Shown: one piece after another, positions 1 through 12,000 of the stretch
Layout: every line of letters starts with the position of its first letter
Numbering within the stretch: the first letter of the stretch is position 1
Assembly: GCF_013364155.1 (NCBI RefSeq)
Contig: NZ_CP054916.1
Span: 7,656,001-7,720,000 of the forward strand
DNA from: Streptomyces sp. NA02950
GTDB taxonomy: Bacteria > Actinomycetota > Actinomycetes > Streptomycetales > Streptomycetaceae
Direction: 5' to 3'
Length of the DNA: 64,000 nt
The notes under the pieces: generated by a model
The model's input: the letters and a program-made list of their open reading frames with translations, nothing else
Database searches by the model: none
What the model was told of the DNA's origin: nothing
Position numbers and translations under genes: made by a program

Positions 1-3000
1 CCGCGGTGGTGATGACGAGCGAGAACGGCCACTGGCAGCTGACGCTGGAGAACATCCCGCGCAAGCGGGCCATGAACACCGCGGTGCGGACAGCCATCGA
101 CCTCTCCGGCGACCTTCCCCTGGCCTACGCCGAGGACGCGCTGCGGGGACAGATCGCTGAGCTGGAGCAGAGCGGCGAGGGCGCGGATGCCGAGCTGAAG
201 CTCCTGCGCGGGCGGCTCGAGCTGGTCGTAGCGCTGAACCGGGTGACCGCGGCGCGCGTGGAGCTGGCCGGGCAGCAGGAGGGCTCCGACGCATGGCAGG
301 CCGCGAGGGAGGCGCTCGATCAGGCCGAACTCAGTGCGCGAGAGCAGCTGACCCGGCAGGCTCCGGTGCCCCCGGCCGAGGATCATTGGCGGTTCCGGAT
401 GTACGGGGCGCGTCCGGGCGAAACCATGCATGATCAGCGGGGGCTGACGTCACTGAGCAATCCCCTGACCGTGGTGGCCCTGGCAGGCCACCGCCCGGCC
501 ACCGAGCGGATCGACTTCGCCGAAGGGGACAAGACCGTCTCCCAGGACGAGATGGCGAAGATCAACTCTGTCGCGCGGTCCTTGGCCTCGACGGCGTTGT
601 GGAACCTGCGCAATGGTCTCCCGCTCCCACAGGTGACGATCACCGGGCGCGGTAATCGGCGGATGCCCATCCCCGTAGTCGGCCCCTCGGTCGCCTTGCA
701 GCGGGCGACCGCGGTCCGCGAAGCGCTGCTGACACGGCTCGCGGACACCCTCGCCAAGCGTCAGGACAGCGCGTTCCAGTGGTTGACCGCCCAACACTTC
801 GAGGGGCAGATCACCACGGTCCAGCTGGGCCGACAGGGCACTGGTGATGCCCGGAGTGGCCGGCAGGCCACCATCGAGGTCGATGACCGGCGTGGTCCGG
901 CGGCACTTTCGCCGATGTCACCGCGCACACCAGGGGAACTCCTGATGTCACCCGTATCGCCTCTGCATGAGGTATCAGGTCGGGGGCCGTCGGCGGAGTG
1001 GCCGGCGGTGGGCACGGTGATGGAAATGCCGACGCCCGGTGGGTTCCCTGAAAGCGGTGCGGCCGACGAGGTGGTGAGTGCTCCGTGGTCGCAGGCCGAG
1101 GCCGAGTTCGCGGCGTGGCTCGACGGGACCCTCACCGAGGAGCATGCGCAGGTCGTCGGCGATTCGGGACTGCTGGGCGGGTTGCTGGCGGGGCCGGGCA
1201 CGGCGTCGCTGACGGACTTGGCTCGGGTGGGCGCCGTGGTGGACCCCGATCGCGAGATCCAGGCCCGATTGCGCGGCGGGCTGGTCGATACGGCCGGTCT
1301 TGACCTCACCCCGCTTCAGCGACTGCGACTGCTGTCGAACGGGCCGGACAGCCGGCAGGTCTGGGCGGCCCTGATGACCCTGGCGGATCAGGGGCAGCTG
1401 CGTGACCTCTTCCGCGGCGTGTCCCTTCCTGAGACCGCGCCAGTCCGGCCTGTGCCGACGTCGCCGTCGCAGGAGGTTGCGGAGTTGGTGTCGGAGGTGG
1501 CTGCTGGGGAGTTGCCGACGACCCCCGATGTGGTCGAGTTGCCCTCGGAGGTGGGGGCGGAACTGCAGGCGTCGGCTGATGCGGTGGAGTTGCCGGGTTC
1601 GGAGGCGGCCGCTGCCCCCTACACCGCACCGGCCCCCGCCGATGGGGCTCCGGCTTCCCCGGGTAAGGGCAAGGGCAAGGAGCGGGAGACGGCTGCGTTG
1701 TTGGGGGCGGATCTGTCGCCCGGGGGCACGTTCGGCGGGTATGAGGCGGCGGAGGTGGTGAACCAGCGCCTGGAGGCTCGGCGTGCGCTCATCGTGGGGG
1801 ATGCCTCCGGTGCGCAAGCCGATGCCAGGCTGCGGGCGTGGGAGGCGTATGAGCGTGCGCTCGCCGATCTCGCCAGTGCCGAGCAACAGATCGATCGGGT
1901 GGTGCCGCCGGAGGGTACGGGGGCGTCGAGTGGGCCTACCGCTGCTCATCGGTCGGCGGTTGCCGATCTGCGGGGAGCGCAGGACGTGCTGGTCGAGGTC
2001 GAGTCCGCGCTGCGTTCTCTGGGAGTCGATCCGGAAGCAACGCATGAGCAGATCCGCATCGTCACCGGCAACATCTTCACCGAGCGCGGCGGGCTGCTGG
2101 GAGGTGCTCCCCAGCCCTCTCGGGGCGTCAATCGCAGGGGTTCGCGTCCCTACGACCGGCCGGGTTCGTCGCGGGACGGCCATCGCCCGCCCGGCGGGCC
2201 TGGCGCCGGTCCGCGTTCGCGTCCCTCTGACCGGCCGGGTTCGTCGCGGGGCGGCAGCCGTCAGGGCAGCGGGATGCATAGCAATCGACGAACCGCGCCC
2301 CCGCACGGGGACCCGCGCTGGCTGATCAAGCAGCCGGGTTACGCCTCCGGTGACCAGTTCGCTGTCTCGGCCGCGCTCCTCGGGGATCCCAACTCGCACG
2401 TTCTCATCGGCCGTGGGCCGGAGCAGCCCGACCTGCTTTTGGGAAGAAAGGATCAGTCCGAGGCCATCGCCGAGTTCTACCGGAGCGTCGGCATCGAGGA
2501 CAGCCGTATCCACTTCACACGCCCCGCTGTGAGCTCCCGGACCAACGACGTGTGGGCGGTGTTGAGCGAGGCGGGCAAGTCGATCGTTACGGGGTGGGGA
2601 GCGCCCGCGGACTGGAGCGACAACAGGCTCGCGAGATGGGGCGTGATGCCTCACGAGGGGGGAACGGAGTACGTTACCCGGTACTTCTCCAGCGACCTGC
2701 GTGACCGCCTGCGCACCCACTGGGGCCTGGACGAGCACCGCGATGACGAGATCCGTGCATGGCTGGCCACACGTGGAATCGTCCTGCCGGAAAACGGCCG
2801 TGTCCTGGTGCTCTGGTCCCGCTTCACGGGCAAGGGGGCCAACTGGGGCAACCTACGCGGCCGGATGCAGAACGACACGAGCTTCCAGGGAGTGCGACAG
2901 ATCCTCGACGCCGCCGCTCGCCATTTTCAGGCAGTGGTCATCACGGGTGATCCCCACCCGATGAAGCAGGGGAAGTGGGACGAATTCGTCCAGGAAATGC

Positions 3001-6000
3001 GGGGGAAGCTGCAGATTGCCTCTGTCCACCAGATCACTGGCTTTTGGAGCGACGATCACGATGTATTGGCCAGCTGGGGCGGGCACACCCGCGTGGGCCA
3101 GTTCCGGCTGTATGACTACCTGCACCGAAAGTACGATCTCAAGCACCTGGGCTTTCGCTCCGGAAACCTCGAGGCCATCGCGCTGATAGGGCATGAGGTC
3201 CGCTACCTGGAGGAGGAGCAGGCGCCAGGCGGCGGCCGCATGGCCGCTTGGCATGCCAGCGGCAGCCAAGGGACAACCCGCAAGGGAGCATTGGCTCCCG
3301 GCTACGAGCGCATCACCGTATCCGGGTCGGCGACTGCTTCGGGCAGGTACGCCCAGTACTTCCCCGACAAGCCGCAAGGCGACGATCCTGTGTATGAGCC
3401 GCCTGCGGCTCATGCCGTGTGGCGCAAACCGGTCGAGGTCTACAGCCAGGACCGCGGGTTCACTTATGACGACATGGAAAAGATCTGCTCCTATCTGGCC
3501 GTGCCATCACCCGAGCGCGAAGCCTTCGACGCAGACCGGCTCCAGCACATGCAGCGGAAGTACAACGCTGTGCGGTACTACGTGGGAGTGTTGGTCCACC
3601 GCATCCCGGCGGAGCAGAGGGAGTATCGGCAGCGAATCGACCAGGCGATCAGGTACTTCGACTCGTGGTTCTTCGCACCCCTGCAACACGGTGAAGGAGC
3701 CGGGCAACGGTTCTACACACTGAGCCACCTCACGCAGGATGAGAAGACCCGTGCCCCGGGGTCGGGCCTGCATACGGTCTGGGCCCACTACCGGAATCTC
3801 CTCTCCTCCTATGGAGCGCAGCAGAACGACCCCGCTTCCCTCGCAGCCGCCGCGGTTCCCGCCGGTGGTGTTTCGCAGACCGAAGGGCGGTCTGCTCGGA
3901 TGCGTGAGACCGAGGCTCTCGCTCCGCCGACGTTGACCGAGGAGGGTGCGACCCTGTCCCAGGAGGCCGCCGAGGGCGGTACCTCGTCGCCGGGGGCCAC
4001 CGGGGGTGCGGCCGGTTCGTCGGAGGTTTCAGCGGCTTCGCAGCCGGAGGAGGGGGTGTCGGCTGCGGTGCGGGATCTGGCGGTGCGATTGCCCGGGATG
4101 GCGGTGGACGAGCGGGCCGTGGAGCTGGCTTCGTTGTCGGCTGCCGAGCGGGAGTCGCTGGCGTCGCATCGGGGTCTGGTCGAGGGTCTGCTTACGGCGC
4201 TGCCGACGGATGAGTTCGCGTTGCTGGCCCTGCAGTTGATGGTGGTGGTTCCGGAGGGGGTGGATCGCCCGGTATCGGCGCGGCGTGAGGTCGAGGCGCA
4301 GCTGGCGCGGATGCTGCGCGATCCCAATGTGGTGGCGATGCTGCTGCTGCGTGGTGCGCGTGTGTGGGTCGTGCCCAAGGATGAGGCGATGACTTCGCTG
4401 GAGCCGTTCCGCCCTTATCAGGGAGTGGAGGTTTCCGGCCGCAATCTGGACTCGATACGAGGGCTGCGCGCGGGTTGGGCGGTGGCCGTGACTGAGGAGA
4501 ACCTCCTTGGCGAGTCCACCAGTTTGCTGGGGGAAAATGGGTACCATAGCGGATATTCCACTACGACGCATGAGTTCGCGCATCTCATTCATGGGCTCGG
4601 GCTTATCGATGCCGACCGGAAGGTCATCACGCGCGCGTATCAGGAGAAGGTACGTCAGGGCGTGGATGCTCATTGGCCGGATGGTCCGCTGTACGGCCGC
4701 AGGCCGGGTGTCGCCAATTACTCGTCTTTGAATGAGAAAGAATACTTCGCGCAGGTGACCAATGCCTATCTCGGCACCAATCACGGAAGGGATCTTTACA
4801 CCAATCAGCCGCGGAACAATGGTGCCGACTGGGTGCGGCGTCATGAGCCGACGTTGTTGCCGCTTCTGGAGGCGCTGTATGGCGCTGATCCGGAGGCTTA
4901 TGGCCCGAACCGGGCGAATCCGGTGGAGCGTACGACGGCCGAGAACCGCCGGTATGCCGGTTACCGGGATTTCTGGAACCAGGTTCATGGGGAGGACGAG
5001 GACGGCGACGAGCTGTACGTCGGCTACCGGGCTTTCTGGGACCAGGTGGAGCACGCCTACCGGCCGCTTGCCCACGAGCCCGCGCCCGCCGTCCCCGCGG
5101 TGCCGCACGGCGCTGTCGAGACCGAGACTTCGCCGGATCCCCAGGAGGAGACCGTTTCCCCGGCGCTCCAGGCCTCTGCCCTCGAAGGTGCCTCCACTGC
5201 GCCGCCGTCGATGGCCGAGGGGTCCACGGGCAGGAATACCGGGCCTTCGCCCCAGAGGGACGGAGACTCCCATCCGCCGCGGTTCGGCGTCTTCTACACC
5301 GATAAGCGGTGGAAGAAGCTGAGTAGCGAGTACGAGCGTGCCCTCGGGCGGGTGCTGGCCGCCGACCCGAAGGCGATCGCGGAGGCGCGGCGGGCGGTCG
5401 AGCGTCTGTACAACCTGCTGAGCAGGTATTACCTGCAGGAGGATGTGGCGGCGACGTTCCTTCCTGATGCAAGTGACCCGCGGGCCGCGATGGACAGCCT
5501 GCTGGACCCCGCGGGTGGGGCCGGGCTGCGGGAGCTGATGGATGCCTTCCTGCGCACCGCTACCGGTTCGGGGAGGACCACGCTGGGTCAGCTGTGGAGG
5601 GAGCATCCCGGGCTGAACTCGCGACTCCTGCCCCGCAAGCCGAGGGATGTGCGGCCGCATGACCTGGACGCGTGGGAGGAGATGCACAACCGGCGCGGTT
5701 TCCCGGTGGGGCCGGGCCCGGCCGAGGATGCCGAGTGGCTGCTCGGGGTCTACCAGTCGCTGGAGGTGCCCGATGGTGAGGTGCTTTGGTTCCGGGAAGC
5801 GCTGCTGGGGTGGATGCTGACCGAAAACAACGATCACACGCTGGTGGAGATCTGGCTGGCCTCGCGCCGGGCCGGGGTGCACGACGAGACCGAGCCCGAG
5901 ACGGACGTCGAGGCCTCCCGTCTCTACGCATGGGTGGACGCCGCCATCAACCCGGTCGGACGGCTCACATCGAGCTCCAGCGAGCTGAAGAAGGCCCTGC

Positions 6001-9000
6001 GGCTGCCTCATGAGCGGATGTACCTCGCGCGGGCGAACTGGTTCACCCCGGAAGTCACCGGAGACGGCCGATCCGAGGAGATCAAGGGTCTGCTCCGGCC
6101 GGGGGGTTCCCTGGGCGGCACGGACATGAGCGGTCCGGCGGTGGCGGCGCGGCGGCAGCGCCGCGAGGCCCTCGCAGGGTGGTTGCGGCGCCATCACACG
6201 CTCGGGCTGCTGCGGAACCTGGGGGCGGGGCATGCGGCGGCGCTTCAGCTGGCCAGTGGTGCTGACGTGCGGCTGCTCAACGAGCGGTTCACTGCGGGTC
6301 CCGACGCCCCCGGCGCGCTCGAGCAGAGGCAGCGGGCGCTGTTCGACGAGGCGTGGTCCCTGGCGGGGCAGGCGTCCGAGGGCGGCGATCCGATGGCGTA
6401 CCTGCCGCTGCTGTTCCTGCGGGACAAGCCGTTCCGGGAACTGGTACGGAAACTGGTACGACGCGCCGCGGAGTTCCGCGCAGACCCCGCACGCCGGCCC
6501 CTGTGGACGGAGGCCCGCATGCGTCTCGCGGAGCGCGCCGTCGAGTTGGTGGATGGCCTGCGGGGTGAGTTGCGGGCGCATGCGGAGATGGCGGCTGAGG
6601 CGGTGGCGCTGCTTCCGCCGGTCAGTGGACGGGTGTGGTGGGCGTCGTGGGAGTCCGGGCCGCTGGACGGTACGCGGCCCGGGGAGCGGCGGACGGTGAC
6701 CGTGCCGAGGCTGCACCAGGCGACGACGAGCCGGAAGGCGGCGCTCGCGTCCCTGCTGGGGCCGGACACCGAGGGGAACGAAGGGCACCCGGAGCTGTGG
6801 GAGGTGGTGGACTCCACGAGCCGGGACGTCTCCCCGCTGGCCCGCAAGCCCGCTGAGCGCGCCGCGTTGTACGCCTTCACGACGACGCTGCGGGAGATTC
6901 GCCGTGAGCTCCGCCTCGATGAGCCGACCGGCAAGCGTTACGTGCACATCACCCTCGAGGAGGTCCCGCAGCCGCTTGCGAGGGAGTGGGACCGTGAGAT
7001 CATCGCCCGGGTGGTGCACACCACGGAGGGCAACTCTTTTGGAGTGGTCGCTCATGACGTGACGGACGGGCTGCGCGCCAGGGGAATTATCCCTCTTCTG
7101 CCCAAAGCGCGGCATTACGGCCTGAACCAACCCCAGGCCGGCCATCCGGCAGAGACCCGGCCGCTGCCCTGGCCGATCAGGAACACGGCCCTCTTCCTGT
7201 CACACGGCGACGGCAATGTCTTTACGGTGATGTCCCGCTACGGCCACAAGAAAGTGGACGGTACCCAGGTCGGCCGTTACATGCGGCAGCTGATGGAGAG
7301 TATGGGAACTCCCGCGGGCTACCCTGTGCTGGCGATTGTGTGTCGTGCGGGCAGGGAGGGGCCGGACGCTCCTGCTCAGCGGGTGGCCACGTGGAGCGGG
7401 CGTCGCAGTCGCGCTTCCTCGTCCGTAGTGGGAACCAGGTTTGGGAGTCCACAACTCGCGCTCGAATATGGCCGCCGTGGTCAGCCGGAGCCGAAGTGGG
7501 GGGAGTTCCAGCCGCAGGATGTGAGTGTTCTCGCCGCGGAGAAGGCCCGCTCGGCTCTCGCGGATCTTGCCAGGCAGGCCGGCCGGTTCAGCGGCTCGTA
7601 CGCCGACCCCCAATGGGAGGATCTGGCGGTGGCGTACGAGAAGCACGTAGGTCACACGCTGGCTGCGGATCCGGCGGTGGTCGACACCGCCCGGCAGGCC
7701 GTCAGGACCCTGCAGGACCACTACGAGCGCCTCGGCCGTCGCGGGGCAGCACGGCTGTTCTTCCCGGCCGAGGCCCGGCACACCGCTGCTGAGGGCATGC
7801 TCCGCCTTCTGGATCCGCACTCCGGGGCCGGGCTGGACGAGCTCATGAGGGCCCTGTGGACCGCCGTCGCCTCGGAGCATCCTCGGGAGTTCCGCAAGCG
7901 GACGCTCGACAAGGACAGCGACTGGTACCGCGAAACCCGCGGCAGTCGCGGTTTCCCGCTGGTCACGGGCGAGGCCGAGAAAGTGGCACACCTGCTGCGC
8001 ACATACCGGGACGACACCTATGCGTCCGAGGAGGAGATGCTGCGTCTCCGCGAGGCCCTGCTCGCCTGGTACCTTCCCACGCACACCCGCTCGCTGTTCG
8101 AAATCATCGACGCCTCCCACGAGGCCGGGGTTCTTGAAAGCGACACGGAGCTGCAGGGTGACGCGGCACATGTGTACAGCTCGATCGACGCGCTTTTGGC
8201 GCCGCGGGAAAACCGGAATGCGGGCGCCTTCATGGAGACGCTCTACCTTCCGCATCACGCGCTGTATCACCAGACCGCCGGGCCGCTCACCGAACAGGCC
8301 ACCGGGGCTGCGGTCGAGGACATCTGGCAGCGGCTGAACGGGGCGCCGGCTCCCCGCTCCGGGCCGGACGTACTGCGTGCGGCACTGGAGCGCTGGCAGC
8401 AGCGCCACGGCGGTTCTGTGCCGGACATCCTCCGGCGTGGGGACATCCTGCCGCTGTATCTGCTCTCCGGCCCGGACGCGGCGCTGCTCAGCGGGCGGTT
8501 CACCGACCCGCTCGACGCGGACGGGACGGCGCTGCTGCGGGAGAAGGCGCGCTCGGCGGTGCGGCGTGCGGTGGAGACGCGGCGCTTCGACTTCCCGCTG
8601 CTGCTTCTGGGCGACGCGGATTTCGACGAAGCCGCCGCCACTATCCGGTCCCTCCCCGAGGGGGAGAGGCACCGTGGTGAGCGGGCAGAGGCCCTGCGGA
8701 TCCTGCTGGAGCGGGCCGACCTGCTGGCCGCAGGGCTGGCGGCGGAGATTCCCCGGCATCTGGGGATGGCGGGTGACGCCCTGATGGCGCTTCCGCCGGT
8801 GAACGCGTCAGTGTGGTGGGGCACCTGGACCACGGGGGATCTGTCCAACGGGCTGCCGGAGCTGGACGCGGTCAGCGTTCCGGAGTTCCACAAGGCGAGC
8901 GGCAGCAGGGAGGAAGTGCTGTCCCGCCTGCTCCGCCAGGAGCCCGCGTCCGGCGACCGGTACCCGATCCTGTTCGAGGTGCCCAGGTCCACCGCCCGGG

Positions 9001-12000
9001 ACATCGCCCCCATCTCCAAGAACCCAGTCCGGCAGCAGGTGCTGTATCCGGCGGAGACGGTCTTGAGCAAGCGACGCCGGGAGGTCCGGTACGACGAGGA
9101 GACCCGGCAGCGCTACCTGTACGTCCAGCTGGAGGAGACCGAGCCGGTACCCCAGATCCGCCGACGTGTCATCGCCTTGCCGTCGTCCGCCGCCGCCCCG
9201 GACAATCCGGCTCCGCACGCGTCAGGTGGCGGGCAGCCCGCGCCGGCGGTGCCGGTCCCGGGCCGCCCCGGCACGTGGTGGAACACACAGACCATGCTGT
9301 ATGAGATCGCGTACGACGGCCGGCGGTTCGGCTGGGCGTCGTTCACCCCGCGCGATTGGGCCCGACGCCAGGCTGCCTACGGTCAGTTGCCGAGGGTGAA
9401 GCACTACGTGGAGTGGCGACTGGACAGAAGGGGGCGTCCCAGGGCGACGATCAAGGCCATGCCCTTCATGGGAGCCGCAATCTGGGCTTCGCACAGCACT
9501 CCTGGGGGCAGCGCCTTCTCCCTGGCGGAGCCCGGGGGAGGGGAGCGGCGCGGTGATGTGCACGAGGTGGGCCAGTACCTCGCCATGCTGGACCTGTCCG
9601 GCATCACCCAGTTGTTCATCGCGGCCTGCACGGGCAGAACCGCTGCGCAGCGGGCGCGGCGGGCGGCCGCCATCACCGGCATGACGGTCTATTACCCGGA
9701 CGGGCCGGTCGCCGTCACCTTCGCCGACGATGGCAGAACACCCCTTGTCCATCTGGGAGCACAGGCCGACGGCAGTCCCGCCCCGTGGCGGAAGGTGGAG
9801 ATGGGCCCGCCCCAGCAGGGGCCGAAGGCGCCGGTTCCCGCAGTGTCCTTCAGCTACCCGTCGGAGGATGACTGGAACACGCGCATGCCGGCGCCGGCCC
9901 GGGGAGCAGAGCCTGGCCGTAGGAGTCATGGGAAGGGACCCAAGCCGGCAGGTGGCCGCGGCACAAAGAGCATGACCGACATCTGGAAGCGCGAGGAGGC
10001 CGCCAGGGCCGAGGTGTTCCGCATCGAGGGCGACACCCCGGAGACCCTCAGCGCCCGCAGGGAAGATTGGGCCGACGTCATGCGGGCCAGGCACGACGTC
10101 ACCGCGGCGCAGGCCGAACTCGGCGCATTCCGGACCCGCCCGGACGGCCCGTCGGACGCCGCGGCGGTCGAGCAGCGGCTCCAGGCGGACCTCGACGCCG
10201 CGAAAAACGCCCTTGCCCAGGCCGAAAACCACTTCCTCGGGTCGCACGGGCTCACCGCCGACAGCATCGCCACGAGACTGGACGAGCTGCAGCAGAGGTC
10301 ATTCATGCAGCGCCCGCGGCTGCTCGGCGGCACCAACGGGCCAGTGCCGGATGGGCAGGCGTCGGTGGTCGCCCTTGATGCCGCCCGGGCAAGCGACCCT
10401 GTTCTGGGCCGATCGCCATCGGCCGGGGACAGCACCGCACCGGGAGTCCTGGTACCGCCGCCTCCCTCAGCGGACAACAGGGTCCATGGTGCCGACGGTG
10501 GGGCCGTGCCGCGCCCCGGAGCACCGCGGTTGTCGGAGCTGATGCCGGAGAAGGACTGGTGGCAGCTCTACATCGATCCCAGGGATCACGGTCGGGCGCT
10601 CGAGCGACACCCGGATGATCCGGGAAAGATCTACGACCGGGACCGGTCCCCGGGTTTCCAGCGGGGCATGGTCGACGCCTATCGCGCGCTCCTGGACTCG
10701 CCGGAGGGGCTGGCGCAGCGGATGAACGCCGCCGGGTATCTCCATACGCACAACCTGGTGGGTGCCCATCTGGACAAGCAGCCCGGCTGGTCAGGAGGGC
10801 GTCAGACCAGTTTCCCCCTGCGCAACACCCAGTTCAGCCCGGACATCCTGGACGAGGAACTGGACGGCCGGCCGCTCGTCCTCGACCTGAGGACCTTCGA
10901 CTGGTCATCCACTGGGCCCAAGCCGGTCACGGTGCTGGAGACCTTCTCCAGAAACGGGCAGGCAGTCCTCCATACCAACTACGCCGTCGGCGAGGCGGCC
11001 AGGCTGGTCGATGCGGCCTTCGACCGCTACTATGCCGAGGCCGCGCAGGCGCACAACGACCTGGGCAAGCTCGCCGCCATCGCCAAGGTGGTGCGTACCC
11101 TGCAGGTCATCCACCCCTTCCAGGACACCAACCGGCGTGTCAACGTCCACCTGCTCCTGCACAGGCTGCTGATGGAGCAGGGATTCCGGCCGGTGGTCAC
11201 CCCGGACTTGGGGTCGCTGTTCCAAGGCGGCTACTCCGTACGGCAGATGGCCGAGACGCTGCTGCGGCACACCGAGCCTCTTCGGCCCGCCACACAGGCT
11301 CCGGCTCCCGAAGCCGCCCACCACCCGGAACCGGATCCTGACCAGGCCCCGGGCGGCATCCCCGCCGCCCAGCCGCCCCGTCCCCGCCCCGAAGACTGGA
11401 ATGCGCCGTCGAGCCAGGCAGGGACGCAGGCGGGCGGGCCCGCCCACGCCGGCACCGGGCCGCGGTTCAGCGCGTTCTACGGGGAGCAGCACCGGGCACG
11501 CTGGGACGAGCTGAGCACCCTCTATGAGCACGCCCTCGGCCAGGCGCTGGCAGCCCATCCGGCGGTGGTCGACACGGCACGCCGCGCCGTCGGGCAGCTG
11601 TACGAATACCTGTCCGCGCACTTCGGCGAGCAGAATGCGCGGCAGGCGTTCTTCAAGCCCGGCCAGGACGCGAGCCCCGAGGCGATGAGAGGACTTCTGG
11701 ATGCCGGATCGGGCTCCCGGCCCGGGGCCGGGTTGCACCGCCTGATGGCTGCGTTCGTCCTTGCCGCGTACGCCAACAACCACATCCCCTACACGCTGAG
11801 GCAGCTGTGGAGCGACCGGCGCGAGGTGCTGCCGAGCACCGTTCCGGGGCTGCGGGCGAACCCCCGCAGTGTGCACGCACACGACCGGGACGGTGAGTGG
11901 CAACGCGAGATGCACGACCGGCGCGGCTTCCGCACCGCCCGTGGCCCGGCAGCCCGCGCGGAGTGGCTGCTCCGGGTCTACCGGGCTGTGGACCCCCACG

